Below are positions 42,835 to 51,987 of a DNA stretch of 64,000 nucleotides, one piece after another. Source of the DNA: an uncultured Eubacteriales bacterium (GTDB lineage: Bacteria; Bacillota; Clostridia; Christensenellales; CAG-917); contig URAF01000004.1 in assembly GCA_900545885.1 (NCBI GenBank), positions 62,001 to 126,000 on the forward strand. Direction: 5' to 3'. Position numbers and translations under genes: made by a program. Numbering within the stretch: position 1 is the stretch's first letter; each line of letters begins with the position of its first letter. The notes under the pieces are model-generated. The model made no database searches. It was not told the origin of the DNA and saw only the letters and a list, made by a program, of their open reading frames with translations.

Positions 42835-45252
42835 ATGGGAAGAAAAGAAGCAAAGAACCTCAGTTACAATACCGTAGTGTACGACGTCGTATTCGAAGAC
42901 GTTATGCACAACAGTATGCTGCCGTACTCCGAGAACGTCATTCTCGACCGTGCTTTGCCGCGAGTTGAAGACGGTCTCAAACCCGTGCAGAGACGTATCC
43001 TTTACGCTATGCACGAAATGGGACTTACTCCCGACAAACCCTACAAGAAGTCGGCGCGTATCGTCGGCGACTGTCTGGGTAAGTATCATCCCCACGGCGA
43101 CAGTTCCGTTTACGGCGCAATGGTGAGAATGGCACAGTCGTTCTCGATGAGAATGAAACTCGTCGACGGTCACGGCAACTTCGGTTCGGTGGACGGTGAC
43201 CCGCCCGCGGCTATGCGTTATACCGAAGCCAGAATGAGCCCTCTTGCGCTCGAACTGCTGCGCGACCTTGACAAAGACACGGTTACATGGAGCCCCAACT
43301 TCGACGACAGTATGGAAGAACCCAATATGTTGCCGGGGCGTTTTCCGAACCTGCTTGTCAACGGTGCGACGGGTATTGCGGTCGGACTTGCAACCAACAT
43401 ACCCCCTCACAATATGGGCGAGTCGATTGACGCGGTTGTGGCGACAATCGACAATCCCAAAATCACCACGAAGGAACTTTTGCAGATAGTTCACGGACCC
43501 GATTTTCCGACGGGCGGATTCATCATTCCCGTGGACAGTCTGGAAAGCATATACGAAACGGGCAAGGGCAAAATCAAAATCCGCGCCCGTGTGCACATCG
43601 AAGACGACGGCGGAAAGAAGAACATCGTCATCACGGAAATGCCGTATCAGGTGTCCAAGACCGACGTTCTGAAAGCCATTGCGAAACTGCGCGAAGACAA
43701 CAAGGAACTTTTGTCGGGCATAAACGAAATCGTCGACGAAAGCGACAAGTCGGGTATGCGTGCCGTCATCAAACTCAAACGCGAAGCCGACGCAGGCAAA
43801 ATCGTGTCTTTCCTGTTCAAGAAAACCAATCTCGAACTCGGGTATTCAATCAATATGGTCGCCATTGCGGGCGGCAAACCCGAGCAGATGGGACTGAAAG
43901 ACATTCTGACATATTACATCGCATATCAGCGCGAAGTAATCGTCCGCAGAACGACGTTTGAACTCAAAGCAGCAAAACAGCGTGCGGAAATCGTGCGCGG
44001 ATTGTTGATTGCCATTCGCAACATCGACGAAGTCATCAGAATAATCAAGGCGTCGGAGTCCACGCAGAAAGCAAAACAGGCGTTGCGCGAACGTTTCGAC
44101 CTCACGGAAGACCAGGCGCAGGCAATTGTCGATATGCGTCTTAAAGCGCTCACTCATCTCGAAGTCGGCAAACTCGAACAGGAACTTGCCGAACTCGAAA
44201 AGAGAATTGCGTATCTCACCGCCGTGCTTGCTTCTCCGCGCAGACAGTACAACGTAATCAAAGACGAAATTCTGCAAATCAAAAAGAATATGAACTCGGC
44301 GAGAATGTCCGTAATCCTTTCGGAAGACGAAGGCGAGAAAATCGAACTTCCCACCGAAGAAGAAGCGGTGTCTTACCGTGACGGAGTACTCGTGCAGTCT
44401 ACGGCGGGGACTTTGCGGTTTATGTCGCAGAAGAACTATTCCGCACTCGTCAAGGAAGCTCCGTCGCTCAACGGCGAACTTCCCGTATGTGCCGAAGTCG
44501 TCAACAACAAAGGCTGGCTTTATGTGTTCACCGACAGGGGCAATATGGCAAAAATAGACATCACCGACGTGCCCGAAAAGAAATGGAAAGACAGGGGAAT
44601 GACCCTTTCGCAGTTCAACGCCGAAATTCATATCGACGAGAAACCAATAAAGATAATGTTTTTCGGTTCGACACCCGTCGGAGAGTTGCTATTCTTCACC
44701 AAAAAAGGTATAGTAAAACGCAGTGACTGGAACGACTATACGTCGATGCGCGGAGCGGGCTCGGCGATAATTCTCGGCGAGGGCGACAGCCTTATAAACG
44801 TGGAGCAGGTAGGTGAAAACACCAACGTGCTCGAAGTCACCAAAGGCGGCTTGTGTCTTGTGTACGGGGTGGACGAAGTTCCCGTCCAAGGCAGAAAGGC
44901 GGCGGGGGTCAAAGGCGTCAAACTCGGCGACGGCGACAGCGTTGCGTTCGGCGGACAAATCGACGACGAAGGCGAAATCATAGTGGTGTCTTCAAACGGC
45001 TATGCGAAACGCGTCATATCGTCTACGCTCGACCCCGGTTCCAGATACCTCAAAGGCGTCAAAATCATCGAACTCGACCGCGGCGAAGTGTTTTATGTCG
45101 GCACAGTCAAAATGCCGTACGACCTCGCGGTTTCTTCGGGGGGAGAAACCACGTTGCTCAACACGGAGAATATCCGCATAGACACGCGTACGACGAAAGG
45201 TAAGTTGTTGTACAAGGCGGGCGTCTCCGCAGTGGTCAAAGTTTTGGAATAA
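42835..45252 (+). CDS. parC: DNA topoisomerase IV subunit A
   Basis: DNA-cleaving subunit, 805 residues. The breakage-reunion domain has RALPRVEDGLKPVQRRILY, GKYHPHGDSSVY and the active-site tyrosine in AAMRYTEARMS. The C-terminal propeller shows blades such as VFTDRGNMAKI and FFTKKGIVKRS but no QRRGGKG GyrA box, which argues for ParC, a decatenase, over GyrA. The start ATG 42835 has only a weak site. A 159-base gap without a visible terminator separates it from parE, so the two are probably one operon. Confidence 0.85.
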   Translation: MGRKEAKNLSYNTVVYDVVFEDVMHNSMLPYSENVILDRALPRVEDGLKPVQRRILYAMHEMGLTPDKPYKKSARIVGDCLGKYHPHGDSSVYGAMVRMAQSFSMRMKLVDGHGNFGSVDGDPPAAMRYTEARMSPLALELLRDLDKDTVTWSPNFDDSMEEPNMLPGRFPNLLVNGATGIAVGLATNIPPHNMGESIDAVVATIDNPKITTKELLQIVHGPDFPTGGFIIPVDSLESIYETGKGKIKIRARVHIEDDGGKKNIVITEMPYQVSKTDVLKAIAKLREDNKELLSGINEIVDESDKSGMRAVIKLKREADAGKIVSFLFKKTNLELGYSINMVAIAGGKPEQMGLKDILTYYIAYQREVIVRRTTFELKAAKQRAEIVRGLLIAIRNIDEVIRIIKASESTQKAKQALRERFDLTEDQAQAIVDMRLKALTHLEVGKLEQELAELEKRIAYLTAVLASPRRQYNVIKDEILQIKKNMNSARMSVILSEDEGEKIELPTEEEAVSYRDGVLVQSTAGTLRFMSQKNYSALVKEAPSLNGELPVCAEVVNNKGWLYVFTDRGNMAKIDITDVPEKKWKDRGMTLSQFNAEIHIDEKPIKIMFFGSTPVGELLFFTKKGIVKRSDWNDYTSMRGAGSAIILGEGDSLINVEQVGENTNVLEVTKGGLCLVYGVDEVPVQGRKAAGVKGVKLGDGDSVAFGGQIDDEGEIIVVSSNGYAKRVISSTLDPGSRYLKGVKIIELDRGEVFYVGTVKMPYDLAVSSGGETTLLNTENIRIDTRTTKGKLLYKAGVSAVVKVLE

Positions 45253-45287
45253 GGAAAGTCAAGGAAGGATATATCGAGGTAATCCAA

Positions 45288-46775
45288 ATGAAGAAAATCG
45301 GTTTCGACAGCCAAATGTACATGCAAAAACAGTCCGAACAGATTTTGGAACGCATTTCCAAGTTCGACAAACTGTATCTCGAATTCGGCGGCAAGCTGTT
45401 CGACGATTTGCACGCGGCGCGCGTAATGCCCGGTTTCGACCCCGCGGCGAAAATCAAACTTCTGCAAAAGCTCCGTGACAAGGCGGAACTCATCATCTGC
45501 ATCAACGCCCGCGACATAGAGAAAAACAAAATCCGTGCCGACTACGGCATCACCTACGGCAGCGAAGTCGAGAGAATGATTGACAACATCTCGGGTATGG
45601 GCATCTACATCAACTGCGTTGTCATCACCATGTTCTCCGACCAGCAGGCTGTCACCGCATACAAACACAAACTCGAAAACAGGGGAGTAAAGGTGTACAT
45701 TCACCGTCCCACGAAAGGTTATCCTCACGAGATAGACACAATCGTATCCGATGAAGGATACGGCGCAAACCCTTACATAGAAACCACGCGTCCTCTTGTC
45801 GTTGCGACGGCACCCGGTCCCGGCAGCGGCAAACTGGCAACGTGTTTGAGCCAGCTTTACCACGAATACAAACGCGGAATCAAAGCGGGTTACGCAAAGT
45901 TTGAAACATTCCCCATCTGGAATCTTCCTCTCGGACACCCCGTGAACGTAGCGTACGAAGCGGCAACCGCAGACCTCAAAGACGTCAACAAAGTCGACAA
46001 CTTCCACCTCGAAGCCTACGGCAAAATGGCGGTCAATTACAACCGCGACATCGACGTGTTCCCCGTTGTCCGCAGTATACTTACCAAAATTTCGGGCAGC
46101 GAACTCGTTTATCAGTCGCCCACCGATATGGGCGTCAACATGGCGGGATACTGCATTTGCGACGACGCGGCGTGCGTCGAAGCAAGCAAACAGGAAGTCA
46201 TACGCCGTTACTACAAAGCGCTTTGCGATTTCAAGAACGGCACGGCAAAACCCTCTACAATCGAAAGACTGGAATTCCTTATGTCCCGTCTTGAAATAAG
46301 CCCGTCCGACCGCAAAGTCGTTGCCGCCGCGCTCCGCAAAAACGAAGAAAACGCAGGCAGGGGAGCGGTTGCAATCGAACTCTCCGACGGTACGCTTGTC
46401 AGCGGCAAGAACTCCGAAATTATGAGCGCGTCCGCGGCTTGCGTGTTCAACGCCGTCAAAGTGCTTGCGGGTATCGACGACAGCGTCAAACTCATTTCGC
46501 CTTACGTCATCGGACCTATACTCGACCTGAAAACGAAAATACTCAAAGACAAAGAGAATACGCTCACTCTCGACGAAGCGCTGCTCGCGTTGTCGATTTG
46601 CGCGGCAACCGACGTATGCGCGGCACGTGCAATCGAGAAACTGCCCGAACTCAGAGAGTGCGAAGCGCATTCCTCTCATATGCTTTACAAAGCAGACGAA
46701 AATCCGTTCAGAAAGCTCGGCGTCAATCTTACGTGCGAACCCGAGTTTCTGGACAACACGCTCTTTAACAACTGA
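45288..46775 (+). CDS. DUF1846 (UPF0371) family protein
   Basis: A 495-residue cytoplasmic protein of the conserved DUF1846 family. Typical segments: KIGFDSQMYMQKQSEQILERI, LYLEFGGKLFDDLHAARV, TAPGPGSGKLATCLSQLYHEY and NLPLGHPVNVAYEAATADLKD. The GPGSGKLATC loop looks like a phosphate-binding loop and the N-terminal part resembles P-loop NTPases; the reaction is unknown. AAGGAAGG and GGTAATCC lie upstream of the ATG. It follows parC by 35 bases in the same direction. Confidence 0.92.
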   Translation: MKKIGFDSQMYMQKQSEQILERISKFDKLYLEFGGKLFDDLHAARVMPGFDPAAKIKLLQKLRDKAELIICINARDIEKNKIRADYGITYGSEVERMIDNISGMGIYINCVVITMFSDQQAVTAYKHKLENRGVKVYIHRPTKGYPHEIDTIVSDEGYGANPYIETTRPLVVATAPGPGSGKLATCLSQLYHEYKRGIKAGYAKFETFPIWNLPLGHPVNVAYEAATADLKDVNKVDNFHLEAYGKMAVNYNRDIDVFPVVRSILTKISGSELVYQSPTDMGVNMAGYCICDDAACVEASKQEVIRRYYKALCDFKNGTAKPSTIERLEFLMSRLEISPSDRKVVAAALRKNEENAGRGAVAIELSDGTLVSGKNSEIMSASAACVFNAVKVLAGIDDSVKLISPYVIGPILDLKTKILKDKENTLTLDEALLALSICAATDVCAARAIEKLPELRECEAHSSHMLYKADENPFRKLGVNLTCEPEFLDNTLFNN

Positions 46776-46839
46776 TTAACCCGTCAAAACGTGCGCGTAA
46801 ACCTCGGTTTTGTGCACGGCGCGGGTTGTAAAAGGAAAA

Positions 46840-47697
46840 ATGCAGAAAGACAGCAAAGCCAAAATAGCCTTATCCGCAACGTCCAGCGTCGTCAATCTCG
46901 GGCTCGGAATACTAAAACTGTTCGTGGGGGTTTACACCAACAGCATAAGCATTCTGAGCGACGGCATAAACAACTTCGGCGACGTGCTCAGCAATGCGGG
47001 TGCCGCGGTCGGGTTCGGCGTTTCGGACAAGCGACCGACCGAAAAATATCCGTTCGGGTTCGGCAGAGTGGAATATGTCGTCACCTTCGCTATGGCAATC
47101 CTCATTGTGGTTGTCGGCGGCGTTTTCCTCTATTCGTCGCTCGACAGGGTTTTCTATCACCCCGTCATAACCTTTGCATGGTTGCAGTTCGGGTTGATTG
47201 CGGGGACGATAGTCGTCAAAATCGTGCTTGCCGTCGTGACGAGGTCGGTATTCAAAAAATATCCTTCCGACGTGTTGCGCGCGCAGGTTATCGACAACGT
47301 TCTCGATGCCGTGGTCACTACGTTTGCTTTGCTTGCGCTGTTCCTGTCGAGATACATCAGTTTCCCGATAGACGCATTCATCGGCATAGTCATCAGCGTT
47401 GTACTGATTGCCGCGGGATTGAAACTGGTTGTGTCTTCGTTCAAAAGACTGGTGCTCGCACGTGACGACGTGCGCACCGACGGACTTATCAGGCTTGCAA
47501 AGGCTCAGCCTGCTGTCAAAGATGTAAAAGTCAAGGTTTACGACTTCGGTAAGAATTATGCGGAAGCCAACGTTGCGCTCGGGTTCGAAGAAAACGCGTC
47601 TTCGGAGAGCAGAACGGAAGCCGCCGAAAATATCGTGGAAAAAGCAAAAAAATATAACATCGTCGTCACAATCATTGACTATAAGGAGGAAAAATGA
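46840..47697 (+). CDS. Cation diffusion facilitator, probable Mn(II) exporter (MntE-like)
   Basis: A 285-residue CDF transporter with six predicted helices and a C-terminal cytoplasmic domain. The metal site in TM2 is NNFGD (N44-x-x-x-D48) and in TM5 DNVLD (D152-x-x-x-D156). Zinc CDFs carry His in these places, while N/D-only sites are typical of manganese exporters such as streptococcal MntE. The cytoplasmic domain lacks the usual His cluster. ATG 46840 follows AAAGGA. Its stop overlaps the next ATG (ATGA), so it is coupled to the metallophosphoesterase, an enzyme class that often uses Mn. Confidence 0.85.
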   Translation: MQKDSKAKIALSATSSVVNLGLGILKLFVGVYTNSISILSDGINNFGDVLSNAGAAVGFGVSDKRPTEKYPFGFGRVEYVVTFAMAILIVVVGGVFLYSSLDRVFYHPVITFAWLQFGLIAGTIVVKIVLAVVTRSVFKKYPSDVLRAQVIDNVLDAVVTTFALLALFLSRYISFPIDAFIGIVISVVLIAAGLKLVVSSFKRLVLARDDVRTDGLIRLAKAQPAVKDVKVKVYDFGKNYAEANVALGFEENASSESRTEAAENIVEKAKKYNIVVTIIDYKEEK

Positions 47698-49148
47698 AAC
47701 CTGAAGACGAAAAGATGGAAGTCAACCAGACCGCCGAAACCGTCGAAAACAACGGTACGGCAGCGACCTCTTCGGTGGAGGAACAGGTCGCAGACGCAAC
47801 GACGCAAGAGGGCGTAAAGGAAGAGCAGTCCGATGTCGCAGTGGAGAACGAAGAGGACTATTTTGCCGAAAGAGAGCCCGATAAGCGCAGAAAGCGTATC
47901 CGCAGAAAGGATATGACGCCCGAACAGAGACGTCGTCGCCGTATCACCGACCTCATCATTACGGGTACGGTTTTCGGCGTTGTACTGCTGTTCTTCGCAA
48001 TATGCGCGCTTTGCAGTTTCGTCGGATACACGGGCAACTTCGATTACATAGCCACAATTCAGGCAGTCGATTACGACAGCCCCTACGAACTCGGTTATGA
48101 CGAAGAACTCGGTTACTACACGTTCACCGCAACCGACGACAGCGATTTCCGCGTCCTGCAACTGACTGACATTCACATCGGCGCAGGTGCGTTCTCTGCA
48201 AAGAAAGACAGATGGGCAATCGAAGCCGTTTCCACAGTCGTCAGCCGCGTCAAACCCGACCTCGTCATCGTTACGGGCGACATAGCGTACCCCGTTCCTT
48301 TCCAGGCAGGTACGTTCAACAACATGCGCGAAGCCGAAATGTTCGCAACCATGATGGAACAGCTCGGCGTGTATTGGACGATTGCATTCGGCAATCACGA
48401 CACCGAGATTTACAGCCTGTACGACCGCAAGGACATCAGTGATTTCTATTCACAGGATAAGTGGGAACATTGCCTGTTCAGAAGTGGACCCGAAAATCTC
48501 CCCGGTTTCGGCAACGATATGATTGTAGTCAAAGACAAAGCTGGCAAAGTTATTCAGTCACTTGTTACCATCGACTCTCACTCTTACACTGACGGCGACT
48601 ACTTCGGAATTGCGTGGAGGTACGACAACATCAAACAGGAACAGATTGACTGGTACGCACAGGAAGTCGACAAGCTGACCGAATACAACGTCGCAAAAGG
48701 TTTCACCGAAAATCCCGAAGTCAAGAACCTCGTCTTCTTCCACATCGCGCTTACCGAATACGGCAAGTACTGGGACGAATACAAGAACAACGGTCACAAC
48801 GACACCGACACCGTGCATTATCTCTACGGCAAAGCGGGTGAGAGCGGCGAAAAATCCTTCCCCGGCGTAGACGACTGCATGCTGTTCGAAACCATGCTCG
48901 AACACAACGGTCAGGGCACCTTCTGCGGACACGACCACTACAACACCTACGCAATCGAAATAACCGCGGAAAACGGCAAGAAAATCCGTCTTACCTATGG
49001 TATGAGCATCGACTATCTCGCATATGTCGGCATAGCGGACAAAATCGAACAACGAGGCGGCACGGAAATCAAAATCAGTCAGGCGGACGGCAGTTTCGTG
49101 GCACGTCACCGTCCTTACGTCGAAGAAACCGTGAGCGAGTGGTATTGA
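47694..49148 (+). CDS. Membrane-tethered calcineurin-like metallophosphoesterase
   Basis: A 484-residue protein. An acidic N-terminal tail (residues 1-60) and a basic cluster (KRRKRIRRKD, RRRRRITD) precede one membrane helix (about 85-110); the phosphoesterase domain is therefore outside. The metal-binding motifs are complete: TDIHIG (D159, H161), VTGDIA, FGNHDTE, a histidine in FFHIAL and GHDHYN near the end. It may hydrolyse phosphoesters at the cell surface; no substrate can be named. AGGAGG precedes the ATG within the CDF gene end. It is the last gene of the parE-parC run. Confidence 0.88.
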   Translation: MKPEDEKMEVNQTAETVENNGTAATSSVEEQVADATTQEGVKEEQSDVAVENEEDYFAEREPDKRRKRIRRKDMTPEQRRRRRITDLIITGTVFGVVLLFFAICALCSFVGYTGNFDYIATIQAVDYDSPYELGYDEELGYYTFTATDDSDFRVLQLTDIHIGAGAFSAKKDRWAIEAVSTVVSRVKPDLVIVTGDIAYPVPFQAGTFNNMREAEMFATMMEQLGVYWTIAFGNHDTEIYSLYDRKDISDFYSQDKWEHCLFRSGPENLPGFGNDMIVVKDKAGKVIQSLVTIDSHSYTDGDYFGIAWRYDNIKQEQIDWYAQEVDKLTEYNVAKGFTENPEVKNLVFFHIALTEYGKYWDEYKNNGHNDTDTVHYLYGKAGESGEKSFPGVDDCMLFETMLEHNGQGTFCGHDHYNTYAIEITAENGKKIRLTYGMSIDYLAYVGIADKIEQRGGTEIKISQADGSFVARHRPYVEETVSEWY

Positions 49149-49202
49149 GCCGACAGGCAAACCGTTTCCGACTTGTTAGAACGCATTGATTATGCAACAA
49201 CA

Positions 49203-49232
49203 GACTTCCACGCGTGTATGCGCGTGGAAGTC
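49203..49232. other. Perfect 12-bp hairpin without T-tract
   Basis: GACTTCCACGCG (49203-49214) and CGCGTGGAAGTC (49221-49232) around a TGTATG loop. It lies 54 bases after the metallophosphoesterase stop. No T-run follows on either strand, so a terminator role is possible but not textbook. Confidence 0.7.
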
Positions 49233-49286
49233 GTGCGTTAAACGAAATCCGCATATTTGCGTGTAAACGCGTGCAATAGTGCAACC

Positions 49287-49332
49287 GCAATATTGTTGTG
49301 TTGAACGTTATATTGTTTAGCGCAATATTGTT
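49287..49332. repeat. Three near-copies of an 11-bp element
   Basis: GCAATATTGTT at 49287-49297 and 49322-49332 are identical; GTTATATTGTT at 49307-49317 differs in two bases. The centre CAATATTG is palindromic, so each could be a binding site for a dimeric regulator. Confidence 0.5.
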
Positions 49333-49516
49333 CGCGCGTTGCGCTGTCCGAACGCCGTATCGTAATAACCGAGGTTCGGCACAGTATGTGCGGATTGCGT
49401 AACCGCGTCAAACCCATTTCGGAAAATTTAAGTAAAGGTTAATGCAACGCAACTAAAATTTTCCGTATCGGGAATAATCGTTCCGTAAGACGCAATATCA
49501 TTTGCGCGGAGGCATT

Positions 49517-51316
49517 ATGAAACTGAAAAACAGACAAGACATACCCGACGCTTACAAGTGGCGGCTAGAAGACATTTTCCCTTCCGACGAAGCGTGGGAA
49601 GAATGTTTCTTCGCGACGCAGGAGAGAGTGCCCAAAATCTCTTCTTTTGCGGACAGACTGGCAGACGAAGACGCACTGTTCGATTGCCTGACATTTGCGA
49701 CGTCGGTTTCGCACGACATATCCAGACTATATCAGTACGCGCGCATGCGCCGCGACGAGGACACACGCAAAACGGTTTATCAGGGTATGAGCGACAGAGC
49801 GGAAATGCTCAGCGTCAAATATTCGACGCTTGCGGCGTTCATCACTCCCGAACTTGTCGAACTGCCCACCGAACGGCTTAAAGAACTTGCCGCAAGCAAA
49901 CGTTTTGCAGACTATTCGGTTATGCTCGAAGAAGTCATTCGCAACAAGAACATAATCCTTTCCAAAAAGGAAGAAAAACTGTTGCGCGAAACGGGACTTT
50001 TTGCGGAAACGGCCGACGAGGTTTTCTCGATGTTCGACAATGCGGACGTCAAATTCCAACCCGTGAAAGATGAGAAAGGAAACACCGTCGAGATGTCGCA
50101 CGGTATGTATTCCTTGCTTTTGCAGTCGCCCGACCGCGAAGTCAGAAAAGCCGCTTTCGAAAGTATGTTCGGAGCCTACCGCGACCACATCAATATGCTT
50201 GCCGCAAACTACGCCGGCAATGTGAAAAAAGATTGGTTCTACGCAAAAGTCAGAGGTTTTTCTTCCGCGCTCGATTATTCGATGTACTGCGAAAACGTCC
50301 CGCCGACCTGTTATCGCAAACTTTTGTCGGCGGTTGACAAGGGTACAAAACCCCTGCATAAATACGTTGCGTTGCGCAGACGCGTTCTCGGCGGAGAACT
50401 CAATATGTACGACTTGCATGTGCCTATCGTCGACGAAGCCAAAATCGCTATGCCGTACGAAAAGGCAGTTGAAACTGTCAAAACGGCACTTAAAGTTATG
50501 GGTAAGGAGTACAGCGATATTTTGGCGTCGGCTTTCCGCGACGGTTGGGTGGACGTCTACGAGAACAAGGGCAAACGCAGCGGAGCTTACAGCTGGGGCT
50601 GTTATGGAGTGCACCCGTTCGTGTTGCTGAACTACACCGAAACAACTCACGACGTGTTCACAATCGCCCACGAACTCGGACATTCCCTGCACAGTTATTA
50701 TTCCAACGCAAACCAGCCCGAACCAAAGGCGGGTTACGAGATTTTCGTTGCAGAAATAGCGTCAACGGTAAACGAAGTTCTGCTTCTCAAACACCTTCTT
50801 AAAACCGCGGACGGCGAACTGCGCAAATATCTGCTCAGCTACTATCTCGATATGTTCCGCACAACGCTGTTCAGGCAGACGATGTTCTCGGAGTTCGAAG
50901 TCGCCGCTCACGAAATGGTCGAGAAAGGCGAATCCGTCACGGCGGAAGGGCTTTGCGAAGTCTATTACGCGCTCAACAAGAAGTATTACGGCAGAGCCGT
51001 CAAGCACAACGAGCTCATACGCTACGAATGGGCGCGCATTCCTCATTTCTATTCGAGCTACTACGTTTACAAGTACGCAACGGGACTTACCGCGGCGGTC
51101 ACAATCGCGGACAATCTGTTGACGTACGGCGCGGATTATTTCGCGAAGTACCGCAAGTTCCTGTCCGCAGGCGGAAGCCTGCCGCCGCTCGATATTCTGC
51201 GGCTTGCTGACGTCGACCTCGAAACGGACGAACCATACGACAGGGCAATGAAAGAGTTTGCCGATACTCTCGACGAACTCGAAAAATGTTTTGACTTAAA
51301 GACTGCGAAAAAATGA
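49517..51316 (+). CDS. pepF: Oligoendopeptidase F (M3B family)
   Basis: Zinc metallopeptidase that cleaves medium-size peptides in the cytoplasm. The 599-residue protein has the HExxH zinc site in FTIAHELGHSLHSYYS and the third ligand region YEIFVAEIAST, plus the N-terminal helical cap. ATG 49517 follows GGAGG by four bases. Its stop overlaps the next start (ATGA), linking it to an unknown membrane protein and dnaB. Confidence 0.95.
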   Translation: MKLKNRQDIPDAYKWRLEDIFPSDEAWEECFFATQERVPKISSFADRLADEDALFDCLTFATSVSHDISRLYQYARMRRDEDTRKTVYQGMSDRAEMLSVKYSTLAAFITPELVELPTERLKELAASKRFADYSVMLEEVIRNKNIILSKKEEKLLRETGLFAETADEVFSMFDNADVKFQPVKDEKGNTVEMSHGMYSLLLQSPDREVRKAAFESMFGAYRDHINMLAANYAGNVKKDWFYAKVRGFSSALDYSMYCENVPPTCYRKLLSAVDKGTKPLHKYVALRRRVLGGELNMYDLHVPIVDEAKIAMPYEKAVETVKTALKVMGKEYSDILASAFRDGWVDVYENKGKRSGAYSWGCYGVHPFVLLNYTETTHDVFTIAHELGHSLHSYYSNANQPEPKAGYEIFVAEIASTVNEVLLLKHLLKTADGELRKYLLSYYLDMFRTTLFRQTMFSEFEVAAHEMVEKGESVTAEGLCEVYYALNKKYYGRAVKHNELIRYEWARIPHFYSSYYVYKYATGLTAAVTIADNLLTYGADYFAKYRKFLSAGGSLPPLDILRLADVDLETDEPYDRAMKEFADTLDELEKCFDLKTAKK

Positions 51317-51987
51317 AAATGCAAAGCAATGCAACCGAAACGAATAAAATTTGCCGCACACGCAGACACGGAATTCTTTCTGCGGTGACGGTCGTTTTGC
51401 TGTTGATTTGCGTTTGCTTTACGCTTACGGCGTGCAACGAAAACGCGGGTACTTTCGAGGATACTCCGCAGTCGGAAAACAGCGTTTTGTACCTCGCGTC
51501 GGTGGAAGAAAGCGAGGGGTTTTATATCGCTTTCGTGACCTGCAATTCGGTGTCCGAACCGCTTGCGGAAATTCCCTCCGAAAAAATCACTTGGCAGGAA
51601 AGAAAAAACGCGTTCTGGAACGTAAGCAAAATGGACATATCGTTCTCGTCCGACGCCGTTTACGATGCGGTGTGGGAGTGCGTGCGCTCCGACGGAGAAT
51701 TGTCGTCGGTTGTCACAGAGGACAACTTGAAAATAATGTTTGTCTATGATACAATGGACAAAAGTGTGAATTCCAATGCCGAAAAAATCCGTATCGGCAA
51801 CGTCTACCGTCACGTTATGGGCGTGAGCCGCGACGTTGACGAAACCGTGTTCAAAGCAACCCTCGATTATCCGTATTCGGCAAACTGGTATGCGGTGCTT
51901 GTCGGTTGCGCGGTGCTTGTGTTCGCTGTGATTGGCATAGGAATTGCAGTTGCAAAGGGTAGGTTATGGCAGAGAGAGAAAAAATAG
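51313..51987 (+). CDS. Membrane protein of unknown function, coupled to pepF and dnaB
   Basis: A 224-residue protein. A basic start is followed by a signal-anchor or lipoprotein signal (VVLLLICVCFTLTAC, a lipobox-like end), an outer domain of about 140 residues and a C-terminal membrane helix (around residues 194-214) with a basic KGRLWQREKK tail inside. The outer domain has no motif I recognise. It has no own ribosome binding site and starts within the pepF stop; dnaB begins 22 bases before its end. Cys near residue 41 would be the lipidated residue if it is a lipoprotein. Confidence 0.75.
   Translation: MKMQSNATETNKICRTRRHGILSAVTVVLLLICVCFTLTACNENAGTFEDTPQSENSVLYLASVEESEGFYIAFVTCNSVSEPLAEIPSEKITWQERKNAFWNVSKMDISFSSDAVYDAVWECVRSDGELSSVVTEDNLKIMFVYDTMDKSVNSNAEKIRIGNVYRHVMGVSRDVDETVFKATLDYPYSANWYAVLVGCAVLVFAVIGIGIAVAKGRLWQREKK

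Larger units (their letters stand above)
49149..49516. other. 368-bp gene-free spacer upstream of pepF
   Basis: No gene seen. It holds the hairpin at 49203-49232, three near-copies of a GCAATATTGTT element at 49287-49332, and A/T-rich patches (AAAATTTAAG, CTAAAATTTTC) that may include the pepF promoter, though I cannot pair two hexamers convincingly. Confidence 0.6.

Noticed and set aside
40717..45252. Assignment as gyrB-gyrA
   Set aside because: The A subunit lacks the QRRGGKG-type GyrA box in its C-terminal domain, so topoisomerase IV is preferred; only a genome-wide count of type IIA pairs can settle it.
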